From: Flavobacteriales bacterium
GTDB taxonomy: Bacteria; Bacteroidota; Bacteroidia; Flavobacteriales_F; PHOS-HE28
Reading direction: 5' to 3'
DNA: 64,000 nt
Assembly (NCBI GenBank): GCA_019912395.1
Contig: JAIOIH010000049.1
Location: forward strand, 1 to 64,000
Each line of letters begins with the position of its first letter. Within the stretch, counting starts at the first letter, position 1. The notes under the pieces are model-generated. The model did not search any database. It saw nothing but the letters and a program-made list of their open reading frames with translations, and had not been told where the DNA came from. This document shows, in pieces, positions 45,641 through 53,830 of the stretch. The position numbers were made by a program, and so were the translations under genes.

Positions 45641-47263
45641 ATGCCCCACCGCTTTTTTACCATCACTCTTGGCATCTGCCTGCTCGCGCTCTTCCCGCTC
45701 AGCGGATCCGCACAAACGGTGCAGACCTACGTGGACCATTGGGACAGCCTGAAGGTGGTGAAGAAGAGCGAGGGCCTGATGGTGAATGGCCGTGAATGGG
45801 GCGAGTGGAAGTTCTGGGACCCGCAGGGCCGGATCACGGAGAGATCCGATTTCAAGAGCGGACAGCGCGATGGCCACGTGGTGATCTATTACGACAATGG
45901 CCAGGTGCAGCACGACGGATGGATCCACCAGGGCAAGCAGGACAGTACGATGCACAGCTACTACCGCAGTGGCCAGCTGATGGAGGAGGGCAGTTATGTG
46001 CAGGATGTGAAGGACAGCCTTTGGAGCTACTTCTATCCGGATGGACGGCCAATGCTCACCGAACGCTGGAGCAAGGGGGTCTGCCTGAGCATCGATGCGT
46101 GGGACCGCGATGGCGCCCAAACACTGAAGAAAGGCGAGGGCCTGGTCCGAACCTATTATCCTTCCGGCGATACCGCTGAAGTGAGCCTTTACCACTGGGG
46201 TGTACGCAGCGGAGTGCAAAGGGAATACTGGCCTGCGGGAAACCTGAAGGCCAAAGGCAATTGGTTGGGCGGTGTGAGGCATGGCCTGTGGGAGTATTGG
46301 TACTCCACCGCTGTGCCGGAGCGCACGGAGACCTGGAGCATGGGGAAGCTGGATGGGCCCTTCACCTCCTGGTTCACCACCGGCAAGGTGAATGTGACGG
46401 GCTTCCATGCCGAAGGCCTGAAGGACAGCACCTGGACCTGGTACACAACCGCTGGTGACCGGGACATGCTTGGGCACTTCAGGAACGACCTGCAGGATGG
46501 CCTCTGGAAATACTGGTACCCCAATGGACAGCTCAGTTCCACCGGGCTATACCGGGCCGGCAAGCAGGAAGGGGAATGGGTGTACTACTACGAAGGTGGC
46601 CAGAACTGGAAGCGTGGCAATTGGAAAAATGGCGAGAAGGACGGCCTGTGGACCACGTGGTTCGAAAGCGGGAAAAAGCTCCAGGAAGGGAGTTATGTGA
46701 ACGGCAAGGAGGAAGGGATGTGGTACAGTTGGTTCGAGAACGGGCAGCAGAAGGACAAGGGCTCCTTCAAGCTGGGACAAATGGACGGCATTTGGCAGGG
46801 ATGGCTACCGGACGGCACGCAGAGCTATATGGCCACCTGGGAGAACAACGTAAAGAACGGACCTTGGAAGAGCTGGTATGACAATGGCAAACCGAACGAG
46901 GAGGGAAGTTTTGCGAACGGACTGAAGAGCGGCCGATGGGTGGTGTACAACGAGCGGGGGATCGAGATGAGCGAAGGCATGTATACCAACGGCATGCCCA
47001 CGGGCCCCTGGACCTACTTCGATGATGCCGGAGTGAAACAGCGCGAACAATCCTTTTTGAACGGGGCACCCGATGGCAAGTGCATCGTCTACAACCGGCG
47101 TGGACGGGTCGTTCAGGAGATGAACTACAAGAACGGTAGGCTGGAAGGGACCATGACCACTTACGATGGCACCGGCAACGTGGTATCAAAGGTGGAATAT
47201 GAGAACGGAGCCGTGAAACGCTCGCCCCCACCCACCATGAAGAAGACCCCCAAGCGACGCTGA
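45641..47263 (+). CDS. MORN-variant (YwqK-like) repeat protein, exported
   Basis: A 540-aa protein with signal peptide (FTITLGICLLALFPLSGSAQ). It is almost entirely tandem repeats of 20-24 residues of the form 'G-W-YW--NG-----G-Y--G---G', for example GLWKYWYPNGQLSSTGLY and GEWVYYYEGGQNWKRGNWKN, about twenty in all, forming an extended beta-hairpin rod. Database names of 'antitoxin YwqK' for this family are inherited from an unrelated system. No toxin neighbour and no lipobox is seen. A surface or periplasmic scaffold or binding role is likely. The gene has a normal promoter box and a terminator-like hairpin. Confidence 0.88.
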   Translation: MPHRFFTITLGICLLALFPLSGSAQTVQTYVDHWDSLKVVKKSEGLMVNGREWGEWKFWDPQGRITERSDFKSGQRDGHVVIYYDNGQVQHDGWIHQGKQDSTMHSYYRSGQLMEEGSYVQDVKDSLWSYFYPDGRPMLTERWSKGVCLSIDAWDRDGAQTLKKGEGLVRTYYPSGDTAEVSLYHWGVRSGVQREYWPAGNLKAKGNWLGGVRHGLWEYWYSTAVPERTETWSMGKLDGPFTSWFTTGKVNVTGFHAEGLKDSTWTWYTTAGDRDMLGHFRNDLQDGLWKYWYPNGQLSSTGLYRAGKQEGEWVYYYEGGQNWKRGNWKNGEKDGLWTTWFESGKKLQEGSYVNGKEEGMWYSWFENGQQKDKGSFKLGQMDGIWQGWLPDGTQSYMATWENNVKNGPWKSWYDNGKPNEEGSFANGLKSGRWVVYNERGIEMSEGMYTNGMPTGPWTYFDDAGVKQREQSFLNGAPDGKCIVYNRRGRVVQEMNYKNGRLEGTMTTYDGTGNVVSKVEYENGAVKRSPPPTMKKTPKRR

Positions 47264-47283
47264 CCGACCGGCCGAACGTGAGA

Positions 47284-47310
47284 AAGCCCCGACGTTTTCG
47301 CCGGGGCCTT
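47284..47310. terminator. hairpin behind the MORN gene
   Basis: AAGCCCCG pairs with CGGGGCCTT around ACGTTTTCGC. T tract is weak on the plus strand; on the minus strand the stem ends in CTTTC, so it may serve mainly as a plus-strand 3' structure. Confidence 0.5.
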
Positions 47311-47360
47311 GCCACCTGTCCGTTTAGAGCCCCGTCAGGAGGGCCTGCGCAGTACAGTGC

Positions 47361-47537
47361 TCATCGGTAGCCGTTGATGTAAGCGTTGGCGATCAGCTCG
47401 CTTTCCCTTACCAGCCCCTGCACGATCTCCCGGATCAGCTCGTCGAGCTGTTGGTCCGAGTACCGCTGCAGGTCGTTGTACACATGCGACTTGCGCTTGC
47501 TGCTCTTGATGAAGGCTATTTTGTCCTTCTTCGTCAT
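47361..47537 (-). CDS. hypothetical small helical protein
   Basis: A 58-aa protein (starts MTKKDKIAFIKSS) with a predicted two-helix core (DQQLDELIREIVQGLVRESE) and no signal. The ATG at 47537 is preferred to an upstream in-frame Met. Upstream lies a minus-strand TATTTTGA (47587 to 47580) framed by perfect 12-bp inverted repeats. Function unknown; similar small Lys-rich leaders are seen near envelope genes in the phylum, but no homologue can be named. Confidence 0.55.
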   Translation of the reverse strand: MTKKDKIAFIKSSKRKSHVYNDLQRYSDQQLDELIREIVQGLVRESELIANAYINGYR

Positions 47538-47539
47538 GC

Positions 47540-47619
47540 CACTTTCAACGGCGACATCGGGCAAAAGGATCCATTTCGGTCAAAATAATTCCTCGTCGGC
47601 TCGTATACCGTTGAAAGTG
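47540..47619. promoter_or_regulatory. perfect 12-bp inverted repeat around a -7 box
   Basis: CACTTTCAACGG (47540-47551) and CCGTTGAAAGTG (47608-47619) are exact inverse copies 56 bp apart, with minus-strand TATTTTGA between them. It could be a dimeric or looping operator for the 58-aa gene. Confidence 0.4.
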
Positions 47620-47686
47620 AACCCCTGGAGCGGTGGATCCCCCCACGCCCGGTATGGCTTTGCGCCAATTCGGTGATCACCAGTGA

Positions 47687-47824
47687 TCAAGCTGCGACCA
47701 TGGGCCGCGTTCGCATGGCGAAAAGCAGCCGCAACGCGTGGAGGTAGCGCTCCACATCGCCGGCCAACATCAAGCGTGTGGCGGTATCCATCAGTTTCCG
47801 GGCACGTTCCGCATTGGGTCTCAT
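47687..47824 (-). CDS. hypothetical 45-aa protein
   Basis: Frame from ATG at 47824 (MRPNAERARKLMDTATRLML) to TAA/TAG at 47687. Charged helix followed by AMRTRPMVAA. No signal or known motif; coding status is uncertain, although the codon pattern is consistent. It is divergent from uridine kinase. Confidence 0.4.
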   Translation of the reverse strand: MRPNAERARKLMDTATRLMLAGDVERYLHALRLLFAMRTRPMVAA

Positions 47825-47969
47825 GGTAGTGGATGTTTGGTGTTCCAGCCTGGGAACCAATGTCGTGCCAAACCCTTTACATCCCCGTCCATCAGGTGTT
47901 CCGGGGGAATCAGGAGGGGGAGTCCTCCACAATTCCCCAGTCCGCATCCCATCACTACATTCGCAGCCG

Positions 47970-48614
47970 ATGCATCGCGGAACCTACCTCGTCGGGGTGG
48001 CCGGAGGCAGCGGATCGGGGAAGACCACCTTGGTACGCGCGCTCCGCGATCTGCTCCCCCCCGAAAGTGTGTGCATCGTCTCCCAGGACGACTACTACCT
48101 GCCCATCGAACGACAGGTAAAGGACCGGAACGGCAAGGTGAACTTCGACCTGCCCACTGCGCTCGATCTGGACCTTCTGGTGGACGACCTGCGCTGCCTG
48201 GCCCAAGGGGAGACCGTGTACCGGCAGGAATACAATTTCAACATGGCCACCGAACCTCGGTGGATGGAGATCCGACCTGCACGGGTGATCCTGGTGGAGG
48301 GACTTTTTCTCTTGCAATACAAGGACCTGCGCGACCTGTTCGATCTGATGGTGTTCGTGGAAGCCAGTGAGGAGGTGCAACTGCATCGCCGGATCGCACG
48401 GGATGAGCGGGAGCGCGGTTATCCCTTGGAGGACGTGCTGTACCAGTGGGAAAACCATGTGATGCCGGCCTATCGCGAGCATTTATTGCCCTATCGCAGC
48501 CATTGCGACCTGCACGTGGTGAACGAATCCCGGTATGAACGCGCCCTGGGTGTGCTCAGGGACCACTTGTCCCACCACACCGGCGTGGAGGCCCGGTTGG
48601 CACAGTCCGTATAG
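47970..48614 (+). CDS. udk: uridine kinase
   Basis: A 214-aa P-loop kinase: GVAGGSGSGKTTLVRAL (residues 9-25) is the Walker A; CIVSQDDYYLPIERQ and the lid-adjacent VEGLFLLQYKDLRDLFD plus DERERGYPLEDVLYQW fit Udk. It phosphorylates uridine/cytidine for pyrimidine salvage using ATP or GTP. Start MHRGTYLVG chosen; a longer frame upstream overlaps the divergent 45-aa gene. It converges with nadD (12 bp between stops), so there is no room for a long terminator. Confidence 0.93.
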   Translation: MHRGTYLVGVAGGSGSGKTTLVRALRDLLPPESVCIVSQDDYYLPIERQVKDRNGKVNFDLPTALDLDLLVDDLRCLAQGETVYRQEYNFNMATEPRWMEIRPARVILVEGLFLLQYKDLRDLFDLMVFVEASEEVQLHRRIARDERERGYPLEDVLYQWENHVMPAYREHLLPYRSHCDLHVVNESRYERALGVLRDHLSHHTGVEARLAQSV

Positions 48615-48626
48615 CCTTCACCGGTT

Positions 48627-49217
48627 TCAGTCCGCGTAAAGGCCGTTCTGCCGGATATAGGCGAGCACCTTCGGGTCCAGCAGGCCGTCCACGGGTTTCC
48701 AGCTCCTTAACCGCACCCGTATGCCCGTTGAGGAAACCGGGGTTTGCGGCGCATCCGGCAGAACCGACACCGAAGGGTGGTAGAGCAGGTCCGCCTGGGC
48801 CAGGTGCTCCTCAAGGCCGGGGCGCGGATAAACGTGGACGGGTGTCTTCTCCAGCATCAGCGAGGCATCCTTCCATTGGTGCAACGTGGCCAGGTTATCA
48901 CTCCCGATGATGAGCGAGAACTGGTGCTGCGGCCAGCGCTCGCGCATGAAGGCCAAGGTATCCACCGTGTAGTTCGGCTGGGGCAGATCGAGCTCCAGAC
49001 CGCTGGCGCTGATGCCCTCCAGCCCCTGCACGGCCAAGTGCGTCATGGCCAAGCGGTGCTTTTCCGGGCTCAACTGACGGTGCTGCTTGAAGGGGTTCTG
49101 TGGGGTGACCACCAGCCACACTTGGTCGAGGCCACAGTGCTCCTTCACATATCTTGCCAAGAGCACATGGCCCAGGTGCGGAGGGTCGAACGAACCGAAA
49201 AGGCAACCGATCTTCAT
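48627..49217 (-). CDS. nadD: nicotinate-nucleotide adenylyltransferase
   Basis: A 196-aa nucleotidyltransferase: GCLFGSFDPPHLGHVLLA is the (T/H)xGH signature; SSTGIRVRL near the C-terminus is the ISSTxIR motif. It converts nicotinate mononucleotide plus ATP to deamido-NAD in NAD synthesis. Its ATG overlaps the gmk stop (ATGA), making it the last gene of the yicC-gmk-nadD operon. Confidence 0.95.
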   Translation of the reverse strand: MKIGCLFGSFDPPHLGHVLLARYVKEHCGLDQVWLVVTPQNPFKQHRQLSPEKHRLAMTHLAVQGLEGISASGLELDLPQPNYTVDTLAFMRERWPQHQFSLIIGSDNLATLHQWKDASLMLEKTPVHVYPRPGLEEHLAQADLLYHPSVSVLPDAPQTPVSSTGIRVRLRSWKPVDGLLDPKVLAYIRQNGLYAD

Positions 49218-49783
49218 GCGTGCAGGAAACCGCGCACCGCCTCGTATGCCTCTTCGCAGGCCTGGTGCATATCGTCGTTGATCACTACGTGATCGTAGTG
49301 CAGGGTGAAGGTGAGCTCGTGTGATGCCTTGTCCACCCGGATCCGGAGCGTTTCCGGGGTTTCGGTGCCGCGCAGGAGCAAACGCTGCTCCAAAGCGGCG
49401 ATGGTGGGGGGGGAAACGAAGAGCGAGAGCGCGCGGTCTCCGAAGATCTCCTTCAGGCGCAAGCCTCCCACCACGTCCACGTCGAAGATCGGGGAACGAC
49501 CAGCCTTCCAGATCCGCTCGATCTCACTGCGCAGGGTGCCATAGAACCGGCCGGGATACACCTCCTCCCATTCCACGAAGGCATCCTCGGCGATGCGTTG
49601 GCGGAACTCTTCCGCTGTTAGAAAGAAGTAATCGTGGCCATCGCGCTCGTATTCCCGTTTGGGGCGGCTGGTGGCGCTGATTGAAAAATCCAACCCGAGA
49701 TCACGACCCAGCAGATGGCGCACGATGGTGGTCTTGCCCGCACCTGAAGGTGCCGACACGATGATGCACTTGCCGCCTTCCAT
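49214..49783 (-). CDS. gmk: guanylate kinase
   Basis: A 189-aa enzyme: IIVSAPSGAGKTTIVRHLLG is the P-loop; SATSRPKREYERDGHDYFFL is the GMP-binding segment. It phosphorylates GMP to GDP. A GTG at 49798 that overlaps the yicC stop (GTGA) would add MSGPS; ATG 49783 (MEGGKCIIV) fits family length better and is 11 bp behind yicC's stop. Middle gene of the operon. Confidence 0.95.
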   Translation of the reverse strand: MEGGKCIIVSAPSGAGKTTIVRHLLGRDLGLDFSISATSRPKREYERDGHDYFFLTAEEFRQRIAEDAFVEWEEVYPGRFYGTLRSEIERIWKAGRSPIFDVDVVGGLRLKEIFGDRALSLFVSPPTIAALEQRLLLRGTETPETLRIRVDKASHELTFTLHYDHVVINDDMHQACEEAYEAVRGFLHA

Positions 49784-49794
49784 GGATGGCCCGC

Positions 49795-50664
49795 TCACAG
49801 CACGTTCAACATTTGTTCCTTGATCTTATCCAGCTCGTCCTTCATCAGTACCACGCATTTCTGCATGTCGGAATCATTGCTCTTGGAGCCGAGGGTATTG
49901 ATCTCGCGTCCCATTTCCTGTGAGATGAAGCCGAGCCTGCGGCCTTGGCATTCCTCGTTCGCCATGGTCTCCAGAAAATAATTGCAGTGCGTGGCAAGCC
50001 GCAGCTTCTCCTCCGTGACGTCCATCTTTTCCAGGTAGTACACGAGTTCCTGCTCGAAGCGGTCCTGGTCCACCTTGGCTTGCACTTCCTCCAGTCGCGC
50101 CAGGATGCGCTCGCGGGTGCGTGCCATGCGGTCGCCGTCCATGGAGTCCACCTCGGTCAGCAGGCGGATGATATTGTGGGTGCGTTCGTTCAGCTCGGCA
50201 TGCAATTTTTCACCTTCGGTGGTGCGGAACTCCTCGTAAGCGGACCACGCTTGATCGATCAATTTCAATAGGGCACTCCACTCGGTCGGGTCGAACTCCT
50301 CCTTGGCAGTTGACATCACGTCCGGCATGCGGAGCACCAGGGCGAGCAGGTCGGTGTTCGACTCGGGTGCCACCGCGCGCGCCACGTTGCGCAGTTCGTC
50401 GTAATAGGCTTGAATGAGCTCGGCGTTGAAAACGGTGCGCTTGGCAACTTGAGTGCCCTCCAAGCCCACTTGGAGGTCCGCCTTTCCGCGCACCACCCGC
50501 TCTCCCGCCCATTGGCGCAGTTCGATCTCCTTTGCGCGCCAAGGTGAAGGCAATTTCACCTGCAGGTCCAGTTGCTTGCTGTTCAGGGACCGCAGTTCAA
50601 CGGTTACCTTTTTCTCGCCGACCAAACCTTCGGCTCGGCCAAAGCCGGTCATGGAACGTAACAT
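49795..50664 (-). CDS. yicC: YicC-family endoribonuclease
   Basis: A 289-aa member of the YicC/YloC family. The N-terminus MLRSMTGFGRAEGLVGEKK, VELRSLNSKQLDLQVKLP and the C-terminal TEEKLRLATHCNYFLETMA, GRRLGFISQEMGREINTLGSK are its hallmarks. YicC cleaves RNA and helps sRNA decay. The -7 box TACATTTG ends 6 nt before the ATG, so the first operon transcript would be leaderless or nearly so. It heads the yicC-gmk-nadD operon. Confidence 0.95.
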   Translation of the reverse strand: MLRSMTGFGRAEGLVGEKKVTVELRSLNSKQLDLQVKLPSPWRAKEIELRQWAGERVVRGKADLQVGLEGTQVAKRTVFNAELIQAYYDELRNVARAVAPESNTDLLALVLRMPDVMSTAKEEFDPTEWSALLKLIDQAWSAYEEFRTTEGEKLHAELNERTHNIIRLLTEVDSMDGDRMARTRERILARLEEVQAKVDQDRFEQELVYYLEKMDVTEEKLRLATHCNYFLETMANEECQGRRLGFISQEMGREINTLGSKSNDSDMQKCVVLMKDELDKIKEQMLNVL

Positions 50665-50670
50665 GGGCCG

Positions 50671-50678
50671 CAAATGTA
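50671..50678 (-). promoter_or_regulatory. -7 box TACATTTG next to the yicC start
   Basis: Minus strand: TACATTTG, CGGCCC, ATG. Full TAnnTTTG match. Confidence 0.55.
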
Positions 50679-50722
50679 GCCGCATCCCAGCGTTGGGCAC
50701 GCCAGGAAATGTGCGGTCGGGA

Positions 50723-51619
50723 TCAATGCGCAACAGGCTTGCGCTCCTTCCTCCCCGCGAGCCATACCCCTGTGAAGATGCAGGCTGCACTTGACGCCTG
50801 CGCCCATCCCAGGCCGAGGTCGCCGGGCAACAGCACGTACGCAGCCAGCAAGGCCAGCACCGGCTGCAGATAGATGAAGGTGCCCGCCACGCTGGGCTGC
50901 ACCACCCGGAGCGCCCAGGTGTTCAGCAGGTAGGCCACGAAGGTGACCATCACCACCACGAAGGCCAGGCTCCAGGCATCGGGCGCCGTGAGCCCGTGCC
51001 AATCCACCTGCAGGAACTCGCTCAGGCCGAAGGGAACCACGATGATGCTCCCCACAAGGAAACACCACGACATCACGGTAACAGCGGAGTACTTCGACAT
51101 CAAGGGCTTCACCAGCACCAGGAAGATCGCGTACGAGCTGGCGTTGATGAAGATGAAGAGATCACCCAGCACGGAGGAGCCGCCACCTTCTCCCGAGCCG
51201 ACGAAGATGAGCACCAAGGCGCCGACGGCCCCCAGCGCTACGCCCATGGCCTTTGCGGGCGTGATGCGCTCGCCGATGAGCACGCCGCTGAGCACCAGCA
51301 CGAGGATCGGCGTGGCCACCATAATGATGCTGGCATGTACGGGCGAGGTCCGCATGAGGCCATGGAAGAACATCAACTGGTTGATGGCCACACCGGAGAT
51401 GCCGCACAGCACCAATCGCCCCGCATCGGACCAGGCCACCCGCTCGCGCTTGATGAGCCAGACCGGCCAAAAGAGCAGGTTGGCGCCGGCCACCCGCAGC
51501 AGGATGAAGCCGGACGGCCCGATCACCACGGGCATCAGCCCTTTGGCCACGACGTAGTTGATGCCGTAGAGCAGATTCACGATGAAGAGAGCCCAAAGCG
51601 CGAGGAAGCGTCGGTCCAT
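50723..51619 (-). CDS. EamA-type drug/metabolite transporter
   Basis: A 298-aa protein with ten predicted membrane spans in two EamA repeats (first about residues 5-140, second 150-285). Typical parts: ALFIVNLLYGINYVVAKGLM, PVHASIIMVATPILVLVLSG, GALGAVGALVLIFVG-like, and TFVAYLLNTWALRVVQPSVA, FIYLQPVLALLAAYVLLPG. It exports or imports a metabolite; the substrate cannot be told. Start Met is that with the -7 box CATCTTTG 22 nt upstream. Divergent from the flippase gene. Confidence 0.9.
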   Translation of the reverse strand: MDRRFLALWALFIVNLLYGINYVVAKGLMPVVIGPSGFILLRVAGANLLFWPVWLIKRERVAWSDAGRLVLCGISGVAINQLMFFHGLMRTSPVHASIIMVATPILVLVLSGVLIGERITPAKAMGVALGAVGALVLIFVGSGEGGGSSVLGDLFIFINASSYAIFLVLVKPLMSKYSAVTVMSWCFLVGSIIVVPFGLSEFLQVDWHGLTAPDAWSLAFVVVMVTFVAYLLNTWALRVVQPSVAGTFIYLQPVLALLAAYVLLPGDLGLGWAQASSAACIFTGVWLAGRKERKPVAH

Positions 51620-51641
51620 GAAAGTTGATCGGGGCTGTGGC

Positions 51642-51649
51642 CAAAGATG
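51642..51649 (-). promoter_or_regulatory. -7 box CATCTTTG for the EamA gene
   Basis: Minus strand CATCTTTG followed by 22 nt to the ATG. First base differs from TAnnTTTG. Confidence 0.35.
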
Positions 51650-51662
51650 GCGGCGGGACGAA

Positions 51663-51670
51663 TACCTTGG
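51663..51670 (+). promoter_or_regulatory. -7-like box TACCTTGG next to a GTG start
   Basis: TACCTTGG, TCCC, GTG on the plus strand. Fits the short-spacer pattern seen at other genes; core has TTGG in place of TTTG. Confidence 0.3.
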
Positions 51671-51674
51671 TCCC

Positions 51675-52898
51675 GTGGCAAAGGTGGTACAGGAGGAACT
51701 GGGCATTGATGCCGGGGAGGAGCAGGAAGTGCGTCGCTCGTTCCGGGCATGGCGCACGTTGCTCCCCATCGCCTTCGGCCTGCTTGCCGTTGGCTTCCTG
51801 TTGTGGCACGAACTGCGCGAGGAGGGATTTGAAAAGGTAGCCGAAGGCACCGGCAACTACGCTTGGGCGGATACGAACGGCAACGGCGAAGTGGACCTGG
51901 CGGATGCTGCGGAATTCGTGCCCGCGGAGCGCGGTGACTACAAGCTCATGAGCGGCACGGATCGGTTGCGTAGTGTGCGTTTGGCCCCCTGGGGGGTGTT
52001 GCTTTTGTTCGCGGCCCTGATCGCCAACGCATTGCGCGACTATGGCTACATCGTCCGGTTACGGATCCTTACCGATGGCGAGTTCGGCTGGAAGCGCTCC
52101 TTTCAAGTGGTCGCCCTGTGGGAATTCGCCACGGCGGTGGCACCAGCGGTGGTGGGCGGTACCAGTGTGGCCATCTACGTAATGGCCAAGGACGGCACGC
52201 CACTGGGGCGCAGCGCGGCGATCGTGCTGGTGACGGCGATGCTGGACGAGCTCTTCTTCCTGGTGTTCGCGCCGGCGGTGTTCTTTCTGGTGGGGATCGA
52301 CAAGCTGTTCCCCCCGGAACTGGACGAAGCGATGTGGGGGCTTCCCGTGCAGGCGCTCTTCTGGATCGGTTACGTGTTCATCGCCGTGATGAAGTTGACC
52401 GTGTTCTATTCGGTGTTTTTCCGGCCTCGGGCCATCAAGCTGCTGCTGGTGAGCCTGTTCAAGCACCGCTGGATCCGCCGGTTGCGGCCCCGCATGGCCG
52501 AAGCGGGCGATGACCTGATCGCGGCCAGCGATCAGTACAAGGGGCGGTCCTTGGCGTTCTGGCTGAAGGCGATCGCCGCCACTTGGTGCTCCTGGGGGGC
52601 TCGTTTTCTCGTACTGAACTTCATTGCGGCGGCATTCTTCCCGGTGAGCGACCACTTGCTGATGTATGCCCGACAGATCGTGCTGTGGGTGATCCTGCTC
52701 ATCAGTCCCACGCCCGGTGCAAGTGGAGCCGCCGAATTCGCGTTCGTGGGCTTCATGCGAGACCTGATGCCGGCCGGGGCCATGCTGGTGGTGGTAGCCC
52801 TTCTGTGGCGCTTGTTCACCTACTATTTTTATCTTTTTCTGGGGGCCATTGTGGCGCCAGGCTGGTTGCGGCGCACCGGAAAGGCCCGCCAACACTGA
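51675..52898 (+). CDS. lysylphosphatidylglycerol-synthase-like flippase with an EF-hand loop
   Basis: A 407-aa membrane protein of the LPG_synthase_TM/flippase-like class, with about eight spans (TLLPIAFGLLAVGFLLW near the start; WGVLLLFAALIANAL; AVVGGTSVAIYV; IVLVTAMLDELFFLVFAP; QALFWIGYVFIAVMKLTVFY; ARQIVLWVILLISPTPGASG; MLVVVALLWRLFTYYFYLFL). TPGASGAAEFAF is a family-typical loop. A periplasmic segment between spans 1 and 2 contains DTNGNGEVDLAD, a perfect EF-hand/dockerin-type calcium loop. The start is not certain: GTG 51675 fits a -7-like box 4 nt away; ATG 51618 overlaps the divergent EamA start and adds unlikely sequence. Confidence 0.85.
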   Translation: MAKVVQEELGIDAGEEQEVRRSFRAWRTLLPIAFGLLAVGFLLWHELREEGFEKVAEGTGNYAWADTNGNGEVDLADAAEFVPAERGDYKLMSGTDRLRSVRLAPWGVLLLFAALIANALRDYGYIVRLRILTDGEFGWKRSFQVVALWEFATAVAPAVVGGTSVAIYVMAKDGTPLGRSAAIVLVTAMLDELFFLVFAPAVFFLVGIDKLFPPELDEAMWGLPVQALFWIGYVFIAVMKLTVFYSVFFRPRAIKLLLVSLFKHRWIRRLRPRMAEAGDDLIAASDQYKGRSLAFWLKAIAATWCSWGARFLVLNFIAAAFFPVSDHLLMYARQIVLWVILLISPTPGASGAAEFAFVGFMRDLMPAGAMLVVVALLWRLFTYYFYLFLGAIVAPGWLRRTGKARQH

Positions 52899-52976
52899 TC
52901 CCGTGAGCCAACCGGCCCTGGCGTGGTTTTTTTGCGCCCGATCCACCAACTTTGACCCAGCGATCAGCCTCGGCCC

Positions 52977-53360
52977 ATGATGCCCTCCCGCCCAGCTTCC
53001 GATTCCATTCTTCGCGATCAGCTTCCCGTGGACGGGTCGGCCCTCCGATCGTTCGGCCAAGTGGAGGTGGTACGGTTGAAACGACGTTCCCGCAAGCACC
53101 CCGAACTGCTCCTGTTCAAGGGTGCTCCAGCGTCAAGGCATAGCTTGTCCAATAGCGTTCTCATTACCATCGTTGACGTGAACGGCGAAGTGCCTGCCCC
53201 GTGGATCGACAAGGAGAAGGGGCGGATCCACCTCTTCTACACCAGCATGGAACACCCGGAAGTGGTCGCGATCTTGGACGATCCCGGTGCGTTCCTGTGC
53301 TACCTCTGGACCAGTTCCGATGGGGCCAAGAGCCACGCCTGGCTGCTGAGGAGGCGCTGA
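52977..53360 (+). CDS. hypothetical protein
   Basis: A 127-aa cytosolic protein without recognisable motifs: strands VEVVRLKRRSRKHPELLLFKG and NSVLITIVDVNGEVPAPW, then IHLFYTSMEHPEVVAILDDPG and AFLCYLWTSSDG. ATG pair at 52977 and 52980. Upstream ACTTTGACC might be its -7 box. It converges with the hemerythrin gene (5 bp between stops). Confidence 0.65.
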   Translation: MMPSRPASDSILRDQLPVDGSALRSFGQVEVVRLKRRSRKHPELLLFKGAPASRHSLSNSVLITIVDVNGEVPAPWIDKEKGRIHLFYTSMEHPEVVAILDDPGAFLCYLWTSSDGAKSHAWLLRRR

Positions 53361-53365
53361 GCGCA

Positions 53366-53830
53366 CTATTCCCAGAACACGTCCTCGGGACGTCCGCTCA
53401 CGGTGGGTTGATGCGATTCCGCATGTGCTTTCCCCACTTCCGCAAGCTGGTCCGCAGTGGCCACCTTCTGGATGCGATCGAAAAGCCGACGCTCCTCAAA
53501 ACGGATATGCGCCTCCAGCTCCTCCTCGATCAGTGAAAGGGCCACCACCACATCGCTGCGACCGTTGATCAAGCGCTGCAGGCGCCGGTGCTCGGCCATG
53601 GCCCTGCGCACGTCGGGATGGTCATATCCCAGGATCGGGAAGAGCACGTTCTCCTCCAGATCGAAATGCGGCTTGAGATTCACCTTCAGGAATTGCCGAC
53701 AGTAGCGACGGATGCGGGAGGGCGCCACGCCTTTCGCGGTGCCCACCCTGATCTTCCAACACAGCAGGAGCCCGTCGTGATGCTCGCGGCTGATCCCTTG
53801 CAGCTCAGGAAGCCGATCAATTGGCGGCAT
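53366..53830 (-). CDS. hemerythrin-domain protein
   Basis: A 154-aa four-helix protein with hemerythrin-like iron ligands: ISREHHDGLLLC (His-His-Asp), LKPHFDLEENVLFP, MAEHRRLQRL and EAHIRFEERRLFDRI. Likely binds a di-iron site and O2 or NO, or buffers iron. It overlaps the ric gene by 14 bp, so it is the fourth gene of the NO/Fe-S stress operon. Confidence 0.85.
   Translation of the reverse strand: MPPIDRLPELQGISREHHDGLLLCWKIRVGTAKGVAPSRIRRYCRQFLKVNLKPHFDLEENVLFPILGYDHPDVRRAMAEHRRLQRLINGRSDVVVALSLIEEELEAHIRFEERRLFDRIQKVATADQLAEVGKAHAESHQPTVSGRPEDVFWE

Noticed and set aside
46300-47200. Possible DNA tandem repeat or CRISPR-like array
   Set aside because: The regularity is at protein level (MORN repeats); DNA units are not identical and there are no constant spacers.
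45641-47263. Toxin-antitoxin function suggested by the name YwqK antitoxin
   Set aside because: MORN-variant repeats with a signal peptide and no toxin gene nearby; the name is an annotation carry-over.
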